A DNA stretch of 64,000 bases from JAJCZZ01 sp964569085 (GTDB lineage: Bacteria > Gemmatimonadota > Gemmatimonadetes > Longimicrobiales > Gaopeijiaceae). The notes below the pieces were generated by a model. The model did no database searches. It had not been told where the DNA came from and saw nothing but the letters and a program-made list of their open reading frames with translations. Within the stretch, counting starts at the first letter, position 1. Every line of letters begins with the position of its first letter. Shown piece by piece: positions 9,593 through 20,559 of this stretch. The position numbers were made by a program, and so were the translations under genes. The stretch covers positions 1 through 64,000 of the forward strand of contig CAZMTA010000004.1 of NCBI GenBank assembly GCA_964569085.1, in the 5' to 3' direction.

Positions 9593-10510
9593 ATGCCGAA
9601 TCGTCCACAGCCCAGCGGCCGCCGGGACGCGCCCGGAGGCAACGGCCACGACGCGCCCACCCTCCCCGACGCCGGGGACGAGGTGAACCAGGCGGTCGAG
9701 GCCCTCCTCGACGAGGTCGGGGAGACCCGGCCCCAGCCCCTCCTCGAGTCCGGTCGGCTCCGGGGCCAGGTGGCGGTGGTGTCCGGCGGGTCCAGCGGGA
9801 TCGGGCGCGCCGTGGCGCTGGAGCTGGCCGAGCACGGCGTCCACATCGCCTTCTGCTTCCTGGACGACGGCTCGACCTCCCGGGTGGACGCCCAGAAGGT
9901 GGCCCGGGAGCTGGCGCAGCTCGAGGTCCGGACCTTCTTCCGCTCCTGTGACGTCCGGGACTCCGCCGACGTGCGCTCCTTCGTGGCGGAGGCCGCGGAC
10001 GAGCTCGGCGGGCTGCACATCCTGGTCAACAACGCCGGGATCGGACGGGACCGCGCGCTCTGGCACATGCAGGACCACGAGTGGGAGGCCGTGCTGCGCA
10101 CCAACCTGGACGGGGCCTTCTACTTCACCCGGGCCGTGTCCCCCCGCTTCCGGGCCCAGGAGTACGGCAAGATCGTGAACATCGCCTCGGTGCACGGCAT
10201 CCGGAGCGAGTTCGGGCTGGCCAACTACGCCGCTTCCAAGGCGGGCCTCATCGGGCTGACCCGGAGCGCCGCCGTGGAGCTCGGCTCCCGCAACATCAAC
10301 GTCAACGCGGTGGCGCCCGGGTACATCCGGACCACCCGCCTCACCGACGGCGTGCCCTCCGAGATCCTGGACCGGGCCCGGGAGCGCTCGACGCTGGGCC
10401 GCCTCGGCGACCCCAGGGACGTGGCGGCTACGGTGCTCTTCCTCGTCTCCGAGGGCGCCCGCCACATCACAGGAGCCGTGATCCCCGTGGACGGGGGGTA
10501 CCTCCTGTAG
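9593..10510 (+). CDS. SDR-family oxidoreductase (FabG/PhaB-like)
   Basis: Classical short-chain dehydrogenase/reductase of 305 residues. The nucleotide-binding SGGSSGIGRAVA lies near residue 66, then NNAG, catalytic Ser in VNIASVHG and YAASK. The C terminus ends AVIPVDGGYLL, as in FabG and acetoacetyl-CoA reductases. About 55 residues of low-complexity sequence precede the Rossmann fold, longer than usual, so a later start is possible. The ATG at 9593 is the first plausible one after phoU. The substrate is unknown. It may be a monocistronic gene between the phosphate operon and the TRAP genes. Confidence 0.78.
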   Translation: MPNRPQPSGRRDAPGGNGHDAPTLPDAGDEVNQAVEALLDEVGETRPQPLLESGRLRGQVAVVSGGSSGIGRAVALELAEHGVHIAFCFLDDGSTSRVDAQKVARELAQLEVRTFFRSCDVRDSADVRSFVAEAADELGGLHILVNNAGIGRDRALWHMQDHEWEAVLRTNLDGAFYFTRAVSPRFRAQEYGKIVNIASVHGIRSEFGLANYAASKAGLIGLTRSAAVELGSRNINVNAVAPGYIRTTRLTDGVPSEILDRARERSTLGRLGDPRDVAATVLFLVSEGARHITGAVIPVDGGYLL

Positions 10511-10674
10511 GGTCGTACCCCCGTCCCGGGGGCCGCCCGACGGGGTGGGGGGGCTTGCCCGACGGGCTCCGATCCAGTCGTATGGGGGCGTCGCACCGAC
10601 GTAACCCACGACGGGAGGCGTGCGCCCGCCGGGCACCCCACGCCTCCCTCCGATCCTCCCTGCGTCTTCCGCGG

Positions 10675-11264
10675 ATGCTCTATCTGAAACACATCGCGCA
10701 GATGGTGGACCGCCTGAACGATCTCATCGGCGGCGCCATCCGCTGGCTCGCGCTCGTGATGGTCCTGGTCGGGGCCTTCAACGCCCTGGCGCGCTACGCC
10801 ACGCGCTACACCGACATCTCCCTGAGCTCGAACGCGTACCTGGACCTCCAGTGGTACATGTTCAGCCTCATCTTCCTCCTGGGCGCCGCCTACGGGCTGA
10901 ACCACGACGTGCACGTCCGCGTGGACGTCCTGTACGAGCGCCTGAGCGAGAAGACCCAGGCCTGGATCGACCTGTCGGGGACGGTGCTCTTCCTCCTCCC
11001 CTTCTCGTTCCTCTTCCTGTGGGTCTCGTGGCCCGCGGTGCGGAACTCGTGGGCCATCCGCGAGGTGTCCCCGGACCCCGGCGGGTTGGCGCGCTATCCC
11101 ATCAAGGCCGTCATCCTGGTCTGCTTCGTCCTCCTCATCCTCCAGGGCTTCAGCCAGATCGTGAAGAACGTCAGCACCATCCGCGGGGACACCGACTGGC
11201 GTGGCTCCCACAGCCACAACATCCCCGACATCGAGGACGACCACGGGCACGGGGGGCACCTCTG

Positions 11265-11265
<1 letters not shown>
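10675..11265 (+). CDS. dctQ: TRAP transporter small membrane subunit DctQ
   Basis: Membrane protein of 196 residues with four predicted helices (about 20-40, 58-78, 98-122, 137-157). It has the DctQ pattern LQWYMFSLIFLLGAAYGLNHDVHVRVDVLYERLS. The tail is His- and Asp-rich and cytoplasmic. It pairs with DctM, whose ATG shares one base with its stop. TRAP transporters import organic acids by sodium symport. The substrate is not evident. Confidence 0.88.
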
Positions 11266-12569
<1,304 letters not shown>

Positions 12570-12602
12570 GGCCCGTCCCGAGCGGGGCGGGGGGAGGGGG
12601 GC

Positions 12603-13229
12603 GTGAGCGAGGTCGAGGAGGTCGTCGTCTGGGAGGGAGGCCGGCGGACGCTGGCGTCGGACCCCGTCTTCGGCCCCGTCGTCCGCGAGGTCGGGCCGGT
12701 CACGGTGCCGGCGCGGGCCGGGGGGCCGTTCGCGTACCTGGCCCGCGCCGTCGTCTACCAGCAGCTCGCCGGCGCGGCGGCCCGCACCATCCACGGACGG
12801 GTGGTGGACGTCCTGGGCGGTCCGCCCTCGCCCGAGCGTCTGGCCCGGGCCTCCGACGAGGCGCTCCGCGCCGCGGGCCTCTCCCGCGGCAAGCTGAAGG
12901 CGCTTCGGGACCTGGCGGACAAGGTCGCCTCCGGCGAGGTCGTCCTGGACGACCTGGACGACCAGCCCGACGACGAGGTGGAGCGCCGCCTCACCCGGGT
13001 GTGGGGCATCGGGGCGTGGACCGCCCACATGTTCCTCATGTTCCACCTCCACCGCCCGGACGTGTGGCCCGTGGGGGACCTGGGCGTGCGCCAGGGGTTC
13101 GCGCGGCTCCACGGCCTGGACGACCCGGTGCCCGCGCGGGACATGGTGGGCCGGGGCGACGCCTACCGGCCCTTCCGGAGCGCCGCGGCCTGGTACTGCT
13201 GGCGCGCCCTGGAGATCGAGGTGCCCTGA
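12603..13229 (+). CDS. DNA-3-methyladenine glycosylase (AlkA/HhH-GPD family)
   Basis: Base-excision repair glycosylase of 208 residues. AYLARAVVYQQLAGAAARTIHGRV begins the HhH-GPD fold. The helix-hairpin-helix is LTRVWGIGAWTAHMFLMF, and the catalytic aspartate is D159 in VGDLGVRQG. There is no iron-sulfur cluster loop, as in AlkA-type enzymes. The N-terminal AlkA domain is absent, so this is a short form (like archaeal or Mag-type AlkA). It begins with GTG at 12603. It interrupts the TRAP transporter locus, with no evident functional link. Confidence 0.85.
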   Translation: MSEVEEVVVWEGGRRTLASDPVFGPVVREVGPVTVPARAGGPFAYLARAVVYQQLAGAAARTIHGRVVDVLGGPPSPERLARASDEALRAAGLSRGKLKALRDLADKVASGEVVLDDLDDQPDDEVERRLTRVWGIGAWTAHMFLMFHLHRPDVWPVGDLGVRQGFARLHGLDDPVPARDMVGRGDAYRPFRSAAAWYCWRALEIEVP

Positions 13230-13281
13230 GGGCCCCCGCGGCGGGCGGAGCCCCCGTGCGCTCCCCGGTCGGACCGGCGCC

Positions 13282-14433
<1,152 letters not shown>

Positions 14434-14642
14434 CCTTCCGTCCTCCGCGTCGGGCGGTGGGGCGGGGCCCCGGGGGTCGATGCCGGGAAGGTACGCCCGG
14501 CCTTCCGGCGGGGCGATGCGCGGGGGGCCGGTGTCCGGGGAAGGCTGGCGCTCCGGGCTCGATCCCGGAATCTTTCGGGTCCCGCGAGGGCGGGCGGCGC
14601 CGCCGCCCCCCCACGACGCGCTCCCCGTACGCCCGATTCCCC

Positions 14643-16367
14643 ATGCTGCTACGCGCCTCCCGGCTCCTCGTCCTCCCCCTGGCCGCACTCCTCCTGGCCC
14701 TCGCTCCCGCCGCGCCGGGTCCGTCGGCCCTGGCCGCCCAGCCCTCCGCCCAGCCCGTGCGGGCCGAGAACGGGATGGTGGTGGCCACCCACTGGCTGGC
14801 CGCCAAGGTGGGGCGGGACGTGCTCGCCGCCGGGGGGAACGCGGTGGACGCCGCCGTGGCCACGGGCTTCGCCCTGGCCGTGACCCACCCGGCGGCGGGG
14901 AACATCGGCGGGGGAGGCTTCATGGTCATCCGCTTCCCCAACGGCACCTCGACCACGGTGGAGTTCCGGGAGAAGGCGCCCCTGGCCGCCGACGCCCGCA
15001 TGTGGCTGGACGAGAACGGGGAGTACTCCAGCGACACCCACCACGACAGCCACAAGGCCGTGGGCGTGCCGGGCACCGTCGCGGGCTTCGACAAGGCCCA
15101 CCGCCTCTACGGAGAGCTGAACTGGGAGCGGCTCGTGTACCCGTCGGTGGTGCTGGCCGACGACGGCTTCGAGCTCTCGGACGAGCTGGCCGCCAGCCTG
15201 GCGCGCCTGGTGGAGCGGCGCCAGGAGTACCCGGCCACCGTGGCCGCCTTCTCCAAGGACGGCGTGCCGTACGAGGGCGGGGAGATCTTCGCGCAGCCGG
15301 ACCTGGCCCGGACGCTGCGCCGGATCATGCTGAACGGGCGGGACGGCTTCTACCGCGGGGAGACCGCCCGCCTCCTGGCCGAGGAGATGCGGCGGGGCGG
15401 GGGGCTCATCACCGAGGAGGACCTGGACCGGTACCAGGCCAAGGAGCGCACCCCGATCCACGGCACCTACCGGGGCTACGACATCATCAGCATGCCCCCG
15501 CCCAGCTCCGGCGGCGTGGCGGTGGTGGAGATGCTCAACATCCTGGAGGGCTACGACCTCCGCTCCATGGGCTACAACACCGCCCCCTACATCCACCATC
15601 TGGCCGAGGCCATGCGCCGGGCCTTCAAGGACCGGGCCCAGCACCTGGCCGACCAGGACTTCGTGGACGTCCCGGTGCACCGCCTCACCAGCGAGGCGTA
15701 CGCCCGTGAGCTCCGGACGGGCATCGACCCGGACCGGGCCTCCGTGTCCTCGCCCACCGACGTGGAGCAGGCCTACGAGAGCCCCCAGACCACACACTTC
15801 TCCGTGGTGGACCGGGACGGGATGGCCGTGTCGGTGACCTACACCCTGGAGCAGAGCTACGGCTCGGGGATCACGGTGCCCGGCGCCGGCTTCCTCCTGA
15901 ACAACGAGATGGGCGACTTCAACGCCGGCCCCGGGCTCACCACCGAGCGCGGCCTAATCGGGACCGAGCCCAACCTCGCGCGCCCGGAGCAGCGGATGCT
16001 CTCCTCCATGACGCCGACCATCGTGGCCCGGGACGGGGAGCTGGTGGCGGTGATCGGGAGCCCCGGCGGGCGGACCATCATCAACACCGTGCTGCAGCTC
16101 GTGCTCAACGTCGTCGACTGGGAGATGAACATCCAGGAGGCGGTGAACGCCCCGCGGATCCACCACCAGTGGCTCCCCGACCGGATCCGCATCGAGGAGG
16201 ACGGGACGAGCCCCGAGACGGTGGAGCTCCTCCGGGCCATGGGACATGCCGTCGAGGTCGGCGGGACCCAGGGCCGGGCCCATTCCATCATGATCGATCC
16301 CGTGACCGGCGATCGACTCGGGGCCCCCGATCCGCGGGCGCCCGACGCCGGGGCCCGAGGCAACTGA
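14643..16367 (+). CDS. ggt: Gamma-glutamyltransferase (gamma-glutamyltranspeptidase)
   Basis: Secreted Ntn-hydrolase precursor of 574 residues. The signal peptide is about 1-33. ENGMVVATHWLAAKVGRDVLAAGGNAVDAAVA and the substrate-loop sequence HPAAGNIGGGGFMV mark the large subunit. The autocleavage site and nucleophile is T383 in the TTHFSVVD segment. MTPTIV and IGSPGGRTIINTV lie in the small subunit. The enzyme cleaves or transfers gamma-glutamyl groups of glutathione and peptides in the periplasm. A 28-bp palindrome follows the stop. Confidence 0.95.
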   Translation: MLLRASRLLVLPLAALLLALAPAAPGPSALAAQPSAQPVRAENGMVVATHWLAAKVGRDVLAAGGNAVDAAVATGFALAVTHPAAGNIGGGGFMVIRFPNGTSTTVEFREKAPLAADARMWLDENGEYSSDTHHDSHKAVGVPGTVAGFDKAHRLYGELNWERLVYPSVVLADDGFELSDELAASLARLVERRQEYPATVAAFSKDGVPYEGGEIFAQPDLARTLRRIMLNGRDGFYRGETARLLAEEMRRGGGLITEEDLDRYQAKERTPIHGTYRGYDIISMPPPSSGGVAVVEMLNILEGYDLRSMGYNTAPYIHHLAEAMRRAFKDRAQHLADQDFVDVPVHRLTSEAYARELRTGIDPDRASVSSPTDVEQAYESPQTTHFSVVDRDGMAVSVTYTLEQSYGSGITVPGAGFLLNNEMGDFNAGPGLTTERGLIGTEPNLARPEQRMLSSMTPTIVARDGELVAVIGSPGGRTIINTVLQLVLNVVDWEMNIQEAVNAPRIHHQWLPDRIRIEEDGTSPETVELLRAMGHAVEVGGTQGRAHSIMIDPVTGDRLGAPDPRAPDAGARGN

Positions 16368-16376
16368 CGTCGGGGA

Positions 16377-16404
16377 GGGGGCGGCGGCCCGGGCCGCCGC
16401 CCCC
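16377..16404 (+). terminator. Perfect 28-bp GC palindrome after ggt
   Basis: Fourteen bases (GGGGGCGGCGGCCC) are followed directly by their reverse complement, 10 bp after the ggt stop. No T-run follows. It may work as an RNA stability hairpin or terminator, but the missing U-tract makes intrinsic termination uncertain. Confidence 0.4.
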
Positions 16405-16495
16405 GGGTCCCGGCTGGAACGCCGACCCCGTGCGGCGGTATCTTCATGACGACGGCGGCACGGGCCGCCGACCCCTGGACGAACCCCACCGGACC

Positions 16496-17050
16496 ATGAC
16501 CGCACTCCTGACCGCGGCCCTCGCCGCCACCCTGGCCCTCCCCGCCACGGCGGCCACCACGACCGCTTCCACCACCGAGCTGGAGGCGGCCTACGCCCAG
16601 GTGATGCAGAGCGCGGGGCACGTCCACGAGGGCGAGCTCGGCGAGAAGTACCTCCGCCTGGAGCAGAACCTCAAGTGCGACTGCGGGTGCGGGCTGGACG
16701 TCCACTCCTGCCAGTTCCAGATGCAGTGCGGGACCTCCCCGGTCTGGTCGCAGCGGATCAAGTCCCAGCTCCAGGAGGGGATGACGCCGGAGGCCATCGA
16801 GGCGGGCTTCGTGGCCGACTTCGGCCCCACGGTGCTCATGGCGCCCCCGGCCTCGGGGTTCAACCTGGTGGGCTACCTGCTTCCCGCGGTGGCCATCCTC
16901 ACCGCCGGCATGCTGGTGGGGCTCCTTGCCCGGGGTGGGTTCCGGGACGACCAGGAGCTCGCGCCCGTCCAGGAGCTCTCCGACGACGACGCTCGCCGCC
17001 TCCGTGAGGAGATGCGGCGCATGGAAGAGGCCGAGAGCCCGGACTGGTAG
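16496..17050 (+). CDS. CcmH/CycL-like cytochrome c biogenesis protein
   Basis: Protein of 184 residues with a signal peptide (1-20), a CcmH-like domain, one C-terminal transmembrane helix (about 120-143) and an acidic tail. The diagnostic stretch is LEQNLKCDCGC...SCQFQMQC, a Cys-rich version of the LRCxxC redox motif that reduces apocytochrome thiols for haem attachment. INGVDSVL-type alpha-helical sequence follows (IKSQLQEGMTPEAIEAGFVADFG). The five or so cysteines exceed the usual pair. No other ccm genes are beside it, yet the window encodes many c-type cytochromes that need such a reductase. Confidence 0.72.
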   Translation: MTALLTAALAATLALPATAATTTASTTELEAAYAQVMQSAGHVHEGELGEKYLRLEQNLKCDCGCGLDVHSCQFQMQCGTSPVWSQRIKSQLQEGMTPEAIEAGFVADFGPTVLMAPPASGFNLVGYLLPAVAILTAGMLVGLLARGGFRDDQELAPVQELSDDDARRLREEMRRMEEAESPDW

Positions 17051-17132
17051 GGGGGACGGGGAACTTCCCCGACCCGCTCCCACACGGGAGCCTGGCTCTC
17101 CATCGACCGTCCCTCTCGTCAGCCCGTCCCCC

Positions 17133-18296
17133 ATGGATTCGTCCACCTTCCCCCAGGTCCGCGACTATCCCCTCGACATCCCGCCGCCGCCGAGAACGGT
17201 CGCGCGGGGCCTCTGGGCGAGTCTGTTCCTTCTCGACTTCACCGTCGGGCTGACCGCCCGCCCGAACAGCGAGGGACACGTCGTCCACAAGAGCCGGTAT
17301 CCCGGCGCCGTAGGGCGCTGGTACCGCAGGCTCTACGACCGCCTCGGGCGGGAGCTGGAGGAGAGGGTCGGCGAGGCCGCCTTCGAAGACGCGCTCCCGG
17401 TTCCTTCGGTGGCGGCGGAGGACTGGACTCGGGCCGACTTCGCGCGGTGGCGGCGGGAAGCCGACGCCCCCCTCGTGATACGGGGTCTTCTCCGGGACAC
17501 CGCGGCGGTGCGCACGTGGTCCCTCGACTGGCTCGCCGAGAACTACGGCGACCGGCGGGTGCAGTGTCTGAACGTGATGAAGGAGTTCGAGCGGGAGACC
17601 TTGGTGGTGGGGGAGAACATCGCGCTGGAGGAGGTCCGGATCCGGGACTTCTGCACGGACGACGCCTACGACGGCCACTACATCAACAACATCGTCGGCG
17701 TACTGGACGAGCAGGACTTCCGCCGCGCGTGCCGTCTCGATCGAGTGGACTCGCTCCGGGGGTACAAGCACGCCTTCGTGCAGTGGTTCATCTCCCGCTC
17801 CACCGAGACGGGATCGACCCTCCACGCGGCCAACGGCGACAACCTCTTCATGAATCTGAAGGGCCGGAAGGAGTGGCACATGATCCCGCCGCAGTATTCG
17901 CCGTGGGTCCTTCCGGCGCTGAGCCGGTACGCCGTCTACGCGGTCTCGGAGCTGAGAGAGTTCGGACTCGACGACTACGAGCGGAGGTACCGGGACCATC
18001 CCCACCTCCGGTCGGTGCCGAAGTTCGTGGCGGAGCTCGAGGAGGGGGACGTGCTGTACAACCCGCCCTGGTGGTGGCACGACGTCCGCAACCGCACCCC
18101 CTTCACCGTCGGCGCGGCGGTACGCTACCCCGGGGGAGCCTCGACCGTGTCGAGGAGCCCGACGTTCAACGCCTGCCAGATGGTGGACCTGGTCAAGCAC
18201 CCCAAGCGCTCCTTCTGGTCCAGCTCGGTGCGGGGCTACTTCTCGAAGGACCGGGCGAAGGAGTTCGTCGACAGCATCTTCTCCGGGAAGGGCTGA
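17133..18296 (+). CDS. Cupin-8/JmjC-like Fe(II)/2-oxoglutarate-type protein with HAA in place of HxD
   Basis: Protein of 387 residues with no signal peptide. The C-terminal half matches the cupin-8/FIH fold. H231 in LHAANGDN aligns with the first iron ligand of FIH, and H316 in WWWHDVRN is the distal His. K246 in KGRKEW aligns with the 2-oxoglutarate-binding Lys, and N237 is also kept. The position of the Asp ligand (HxD) is A233. In Fe(II)/2-oxoglutarate halogenases this same change opens a site for halide; in other proteins it means loss of catalysis. The N-terminal region (1-110) is not recognised. It is convergent with ilvE and apparently monocistronic. Confidence 0.7.
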   Translation: MDSSTFPQVRDYPLDIPPPPRTVARGLWASLFLLDFTVGLTARPNSEGHVVHKSRYPGAVGRWYRRLYDRLGRELEERVGEAAFEDALPVPSVAAEDWTRADFARWRREADAPLVIRGLLRDTAAVRTWSLDWLAENYGDRRVQCLNVMKEFERETLVVGENIALEEVRIRDFCTDDAYDGHYINNIVGVLDEQDFRRACRLDRVDSLRGYKHAFVQWFISRSTETGSTLHAANGDNLFMNLKGRKEWHMIPPQYSPWVLPALSRYAVYAVSELREFGLDDYERRYRDHPHLRSVPKFVAELEEGDVLYNPPWWWHDVRNRTPFTVGAAVRYPGGASTVSRSPTFNACQMVDLVKHPKRSFWSSSVRGYFSKDRAKEFVDSIFSGKG

Positions 18297-18314
18297 CCGC
18301 CCGAGGTCGGAACC

Positions 18315-19244
18315 CTACACCCGCGTCAGCCAGCCGTGGGTGTCCTCGGTCCGGCCCTTCACCGTGTCCAGGAAGCGCTTCTGGATGGCCTTGGCCACCG
18401 GCCCGACCTCGCCGGTGCCCACGGGGATCCGGTCGACGCTCCGGATGGGCGTGACCTCGGTGGCCGTCCCGGTGAAGAAGAGCTCGTCCGCGGTGTAGAG
18501 CGTCTCCCGGGGCACGTCCTGCTCCCGGGTCTCGTAGCCCAGGTCCCGGGCGATGGTGAGCACGGCGTCCCGGGTGATCCCCGCCAGGGAGCTCCCGTCC
18601 AGGAAGGGCGTGATCACCAGCTCGTCCCGGACCAGGAAGAGGTTCATCCCCGAGCCCTCGCTCACGACGCCGGCGGGGGAGAGGGCGATCCCCTCGTCGT
18701 ACCCGTTGGTCAGCGCCTCCAGGCGGATGAGCTGGGAGTTGGTGTAGTGCCCGGCGGCCTTGGCGGCGCTGGGGTACGTGTTGGGCTGGGCCCGCTGCCA
18801 CGACGACACGCAGACGTCCACGCCCTTCTCCAGGGCGCCCTCGCCCAGGTACTCGCCCCAGGCCCAGGCGCACACGTACGTCTCGAAGGGGGAACCGGTG
18901 GGGTCCATGCTGGCCGCCCCGTAGCCCCACAGCGACATGGGCCGCACGTAGGCGCTGGAGAGGCCGTTCTTCCGGACCGTCTCCACCGCGGCGTCGGTGA
19001 GCTCCTCCACGCTCCACTCCAGCGGCATGCGGTAGATCCGCGCCGAGTCGTGGAAGCGCCGCAGGTGGGCGTCGAGCCGGAAGATGGCCGGCCCGTCCGG
19101 GGTCTCGTAGCAGCGCACGCCTTCGAAGATCGACGAGCCGAACTGCACGGCGGTGGAGAGGATGTGGACGTTGGCGTCCTCCCAGCGGATGAACTCCCCG
19201 TCCTTCCAGATCCACTCCGACGCGTTCAGCGACTTGGTTCCCAT
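18315..19244 (-). CDS. ilvE: Branched-chain-amino-acid aminotransferase
   Basis: Class IV PLP-dependent aminotransferase of 309 residues. It has IWKDGEFIRWEDANVHILSTAVQFGSSIFEGVRCY at the N terminus, Schiff-base lysine K162 in AAKAAGHY, DEGIALSPAGVVSEGSGMNLF and FFTGTATEVTPIRSVD. It transfers the amino group between Leu/Ile/Val and 2-oxoglutarate. It is the last of three closely spaced minus-strand genes (cupin, SDR, ilvE; gaps of 3 and 9 bp). Confidence 0.93.
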   Translation of the reverse strand: MGTKSLNASEWIWKDGEFIRWEDANVHILSTAVQFGSSIFEGVRCYETPDGPAIFRLDAHLRRFHDSARIYRMPLEWSVEELTDAAVETVRKNGLSSAYVRPMSLWGYGAASMDPTGSPFETYVCAWAWGEYLGEGALEKGVDVCVSSWQRAQPNTYPSAAKAAGHYTNSQLIRLEALTNGYDEGIALSPAGVVSEGSGMNLFLVRDELVITPFLDGSSLAGITRDAVLTIARDLGYETREQDVPRETLYTADELFFTGTATEVTPIRSVDRIPVGTGEVGPVAKAIQKRFLDTVKGRTEDTHGWLTRV

Positions 19245-19253
19245 GGTCCGTTC

Positions 19254-20045
19254 CTAGAAGAGTGCCTTGATCCAGCCGCCGTCCACGGCGACCGACTGTC
19301 CGGTGATGTAGCCCGCCCGCTCGCTGCACAGGAAGGCGGTGAGGGCGGCCAGCTCCTCGGGCTCGCCGAGGCGGGCCATGGGGACCTGGTCCTCCCAGCC
19401 CCCGTAGACGTCGTCCACCGAGCCGCCGCCCCGCCCGGCCTGGGCCTCGGCGAGGTCCACGAGCCGGTCCGTGCGGGTGTAGCCCGGGAGGACGCAGTTC
19501 ACGGTCACGCCGTAGGGCCCGGCCTCGTTGCTGATGGTCTTGGCGAAGCCGGTGACGCCCGCGCGCAGCGAGTTGGAGAGGATGAGCCCGCCCACCGGCT
19601 GCTTCACGGAGATGGAGGTGACGTTCACGATCCGCCCCCAGCGCCGCTCCTTCATCCCGGGAAGGGCCTCGCGGACCAGGTTCACCACGGAGGTGAAGTT
19701 CCGGGCGATGGCGTCGTCCCACCTGTCGACGTCGTGGTCCTCGAAGGGTCCCGAGGGCGGCCCGCCGGTGTTGGTGACGAGGATGTCCAGCCGGCCGAGG
19801 GCCTCCCGGGCGCCGTCCACCGCCGCCTTCGCCCCCTCCGGGGAGGAGAGGTTCGCCACCAGCGCCACGACCTCGCCGCCGGTGGCCTCCACGATCTCGT
19901 CCCGGGCGGCGTCGATGCGCTCCCGGGAGCGGGAGCAGATGGCCACCCGGGCGCCCTCCGCGGCCAGCTCCCGGGCGATGGCCTTGCCCAGCCCGGAGCT
20001 GGCGCCGCAGACCAGCGCCGTGCGGTCGGTGAGTCCCAGATCCAC
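19254..20045 (-). CDS. SDR-family 3-oxoacyl reductase-like protein
   Basis: Short-chain dehydrogenase of 263 residues starting with GTG at 20045. It has the N-terminal VCGASSGLGKAIA, TNTGGPP in place of NNAG, and the C-terminal ITGQSVAVDGGWI. The catalytic region is changed: after VNVTSISVKQPVGGLILSNSLRAGV the usual YxxxK reads SNSLR, so the Tyr is replaced by Ser and the Lys by Arg. This variant occurs in a subset of FabG-like proteins annotated as 3-oxoacyl reductases, but normal SDR catalysis is doubtful. It probably shares an operon with the cupin and ilvE. Confidence 0.72.
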   Translation of the reverse strand: MDLGLTDRTALVCGASSGLGKAIARELAAEGARVAICSRSRERIDAARDEIVEATGGEVVALVANLSSPEGAKAAVDGAREALGRLDILVTNTGGPPSGPFEDHDVDRWDDAIARNFTSVVNLVREALPGMKERRWGRIVNVTSISVKQPVGGLILSNSLRAGVTGFAKTISNEAGPYGVTVNCVLPGYTRTDRLVDLAEAQAGRGGGSVDDVYGGWEDQVPMARLGEPEELAALTAFLCSERAGYITGQSVAVDGGWIKALF

Positions 20046-20048
20046 GCC

Positions 20049-20429
20049 CTACTCCTCGTCGTGGAAGTAGGAGTCGGTCCCGTCGAGCCAGTCCTGCCGG
20101 GGCGGGCTGAAGACGTCCACGTCGAAGGTGTCCTCGAGCGCCATCGCCTTGTGGGGCACCCCCGAGGGGATGTGCAGGCACTCCCCGGCGGAGACCACGA
20201 GCTCCTCCACGTCGTCGCCCTCGCCGATCCAGAAGCGGAGCGCGCCCTCCACGATCCAGGTGAGCTGCTCGTTCTCGTGGCTGTGGGTGGGGACGACCGC
20301 GCCCTCTTCGAGGTAGACGTGGGCGAGCATCATGCGCTCGCCGGAGAAGAGGCGACGGGAGATGGTCTCGGTGACGGTCTCCTTCTCGACGTCTTCCCAA
20401 CGGGCCTTACGGACCTGGGAGGTGCTCAC
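20049..20429 (-). CDS. Small cupin-domain protein
   Basis: Single-domain cupin of 126 residues with a GTG start. Metal-binding motif 1 is THSHENEQLTWIVEG (two His and a Glu) and motif 2 is CLHIPSGVPHKA. Such proteins bind Fe, Mn or Zn and are often isomerases, dioxygenases or sensors. It is only 3 bp upstream of the SDR gene. The function is unknown, and the context gives no pathway. Confidence 0.72.
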   Translation of the reverse strand: MSTSQVRKARWEDVEKETVTETISRRLFSGERMMLAHVYLEEGAVVPTHSHENEQLTWIVEGALRFWIGEGDDVEELVVSAGECLHIPSGVPHKAMALEDTFDVDVFSPPRQDWLDGTDSYFHDEE

Positions 20430-20559
20430 GGGTGCTCCGGGTGGAGGGGGACGGCTGGGACGCCCCGGCGCCGGAGGGGCTCCGGCGGGCGCGGGGGAGA
20501 GCCAATGGGCGGGGAGGACCGCCCCGTGTCAACCGCGCCCCGGGACCCGACCCGGCCCG

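Noticed and set aside
14434..14688. Longer start for dctP
   Set aside because: It would place 85 Gly/Pro/Arg-rich residues before a clear Tat lipoprotein signal.
14643..15797. Large antisense frame over ggt
   Set aside because: The plus strand encodes an unmistakable gamma-glutamyltransferase; the antisense product is His/Gly/Val-rich without domains.
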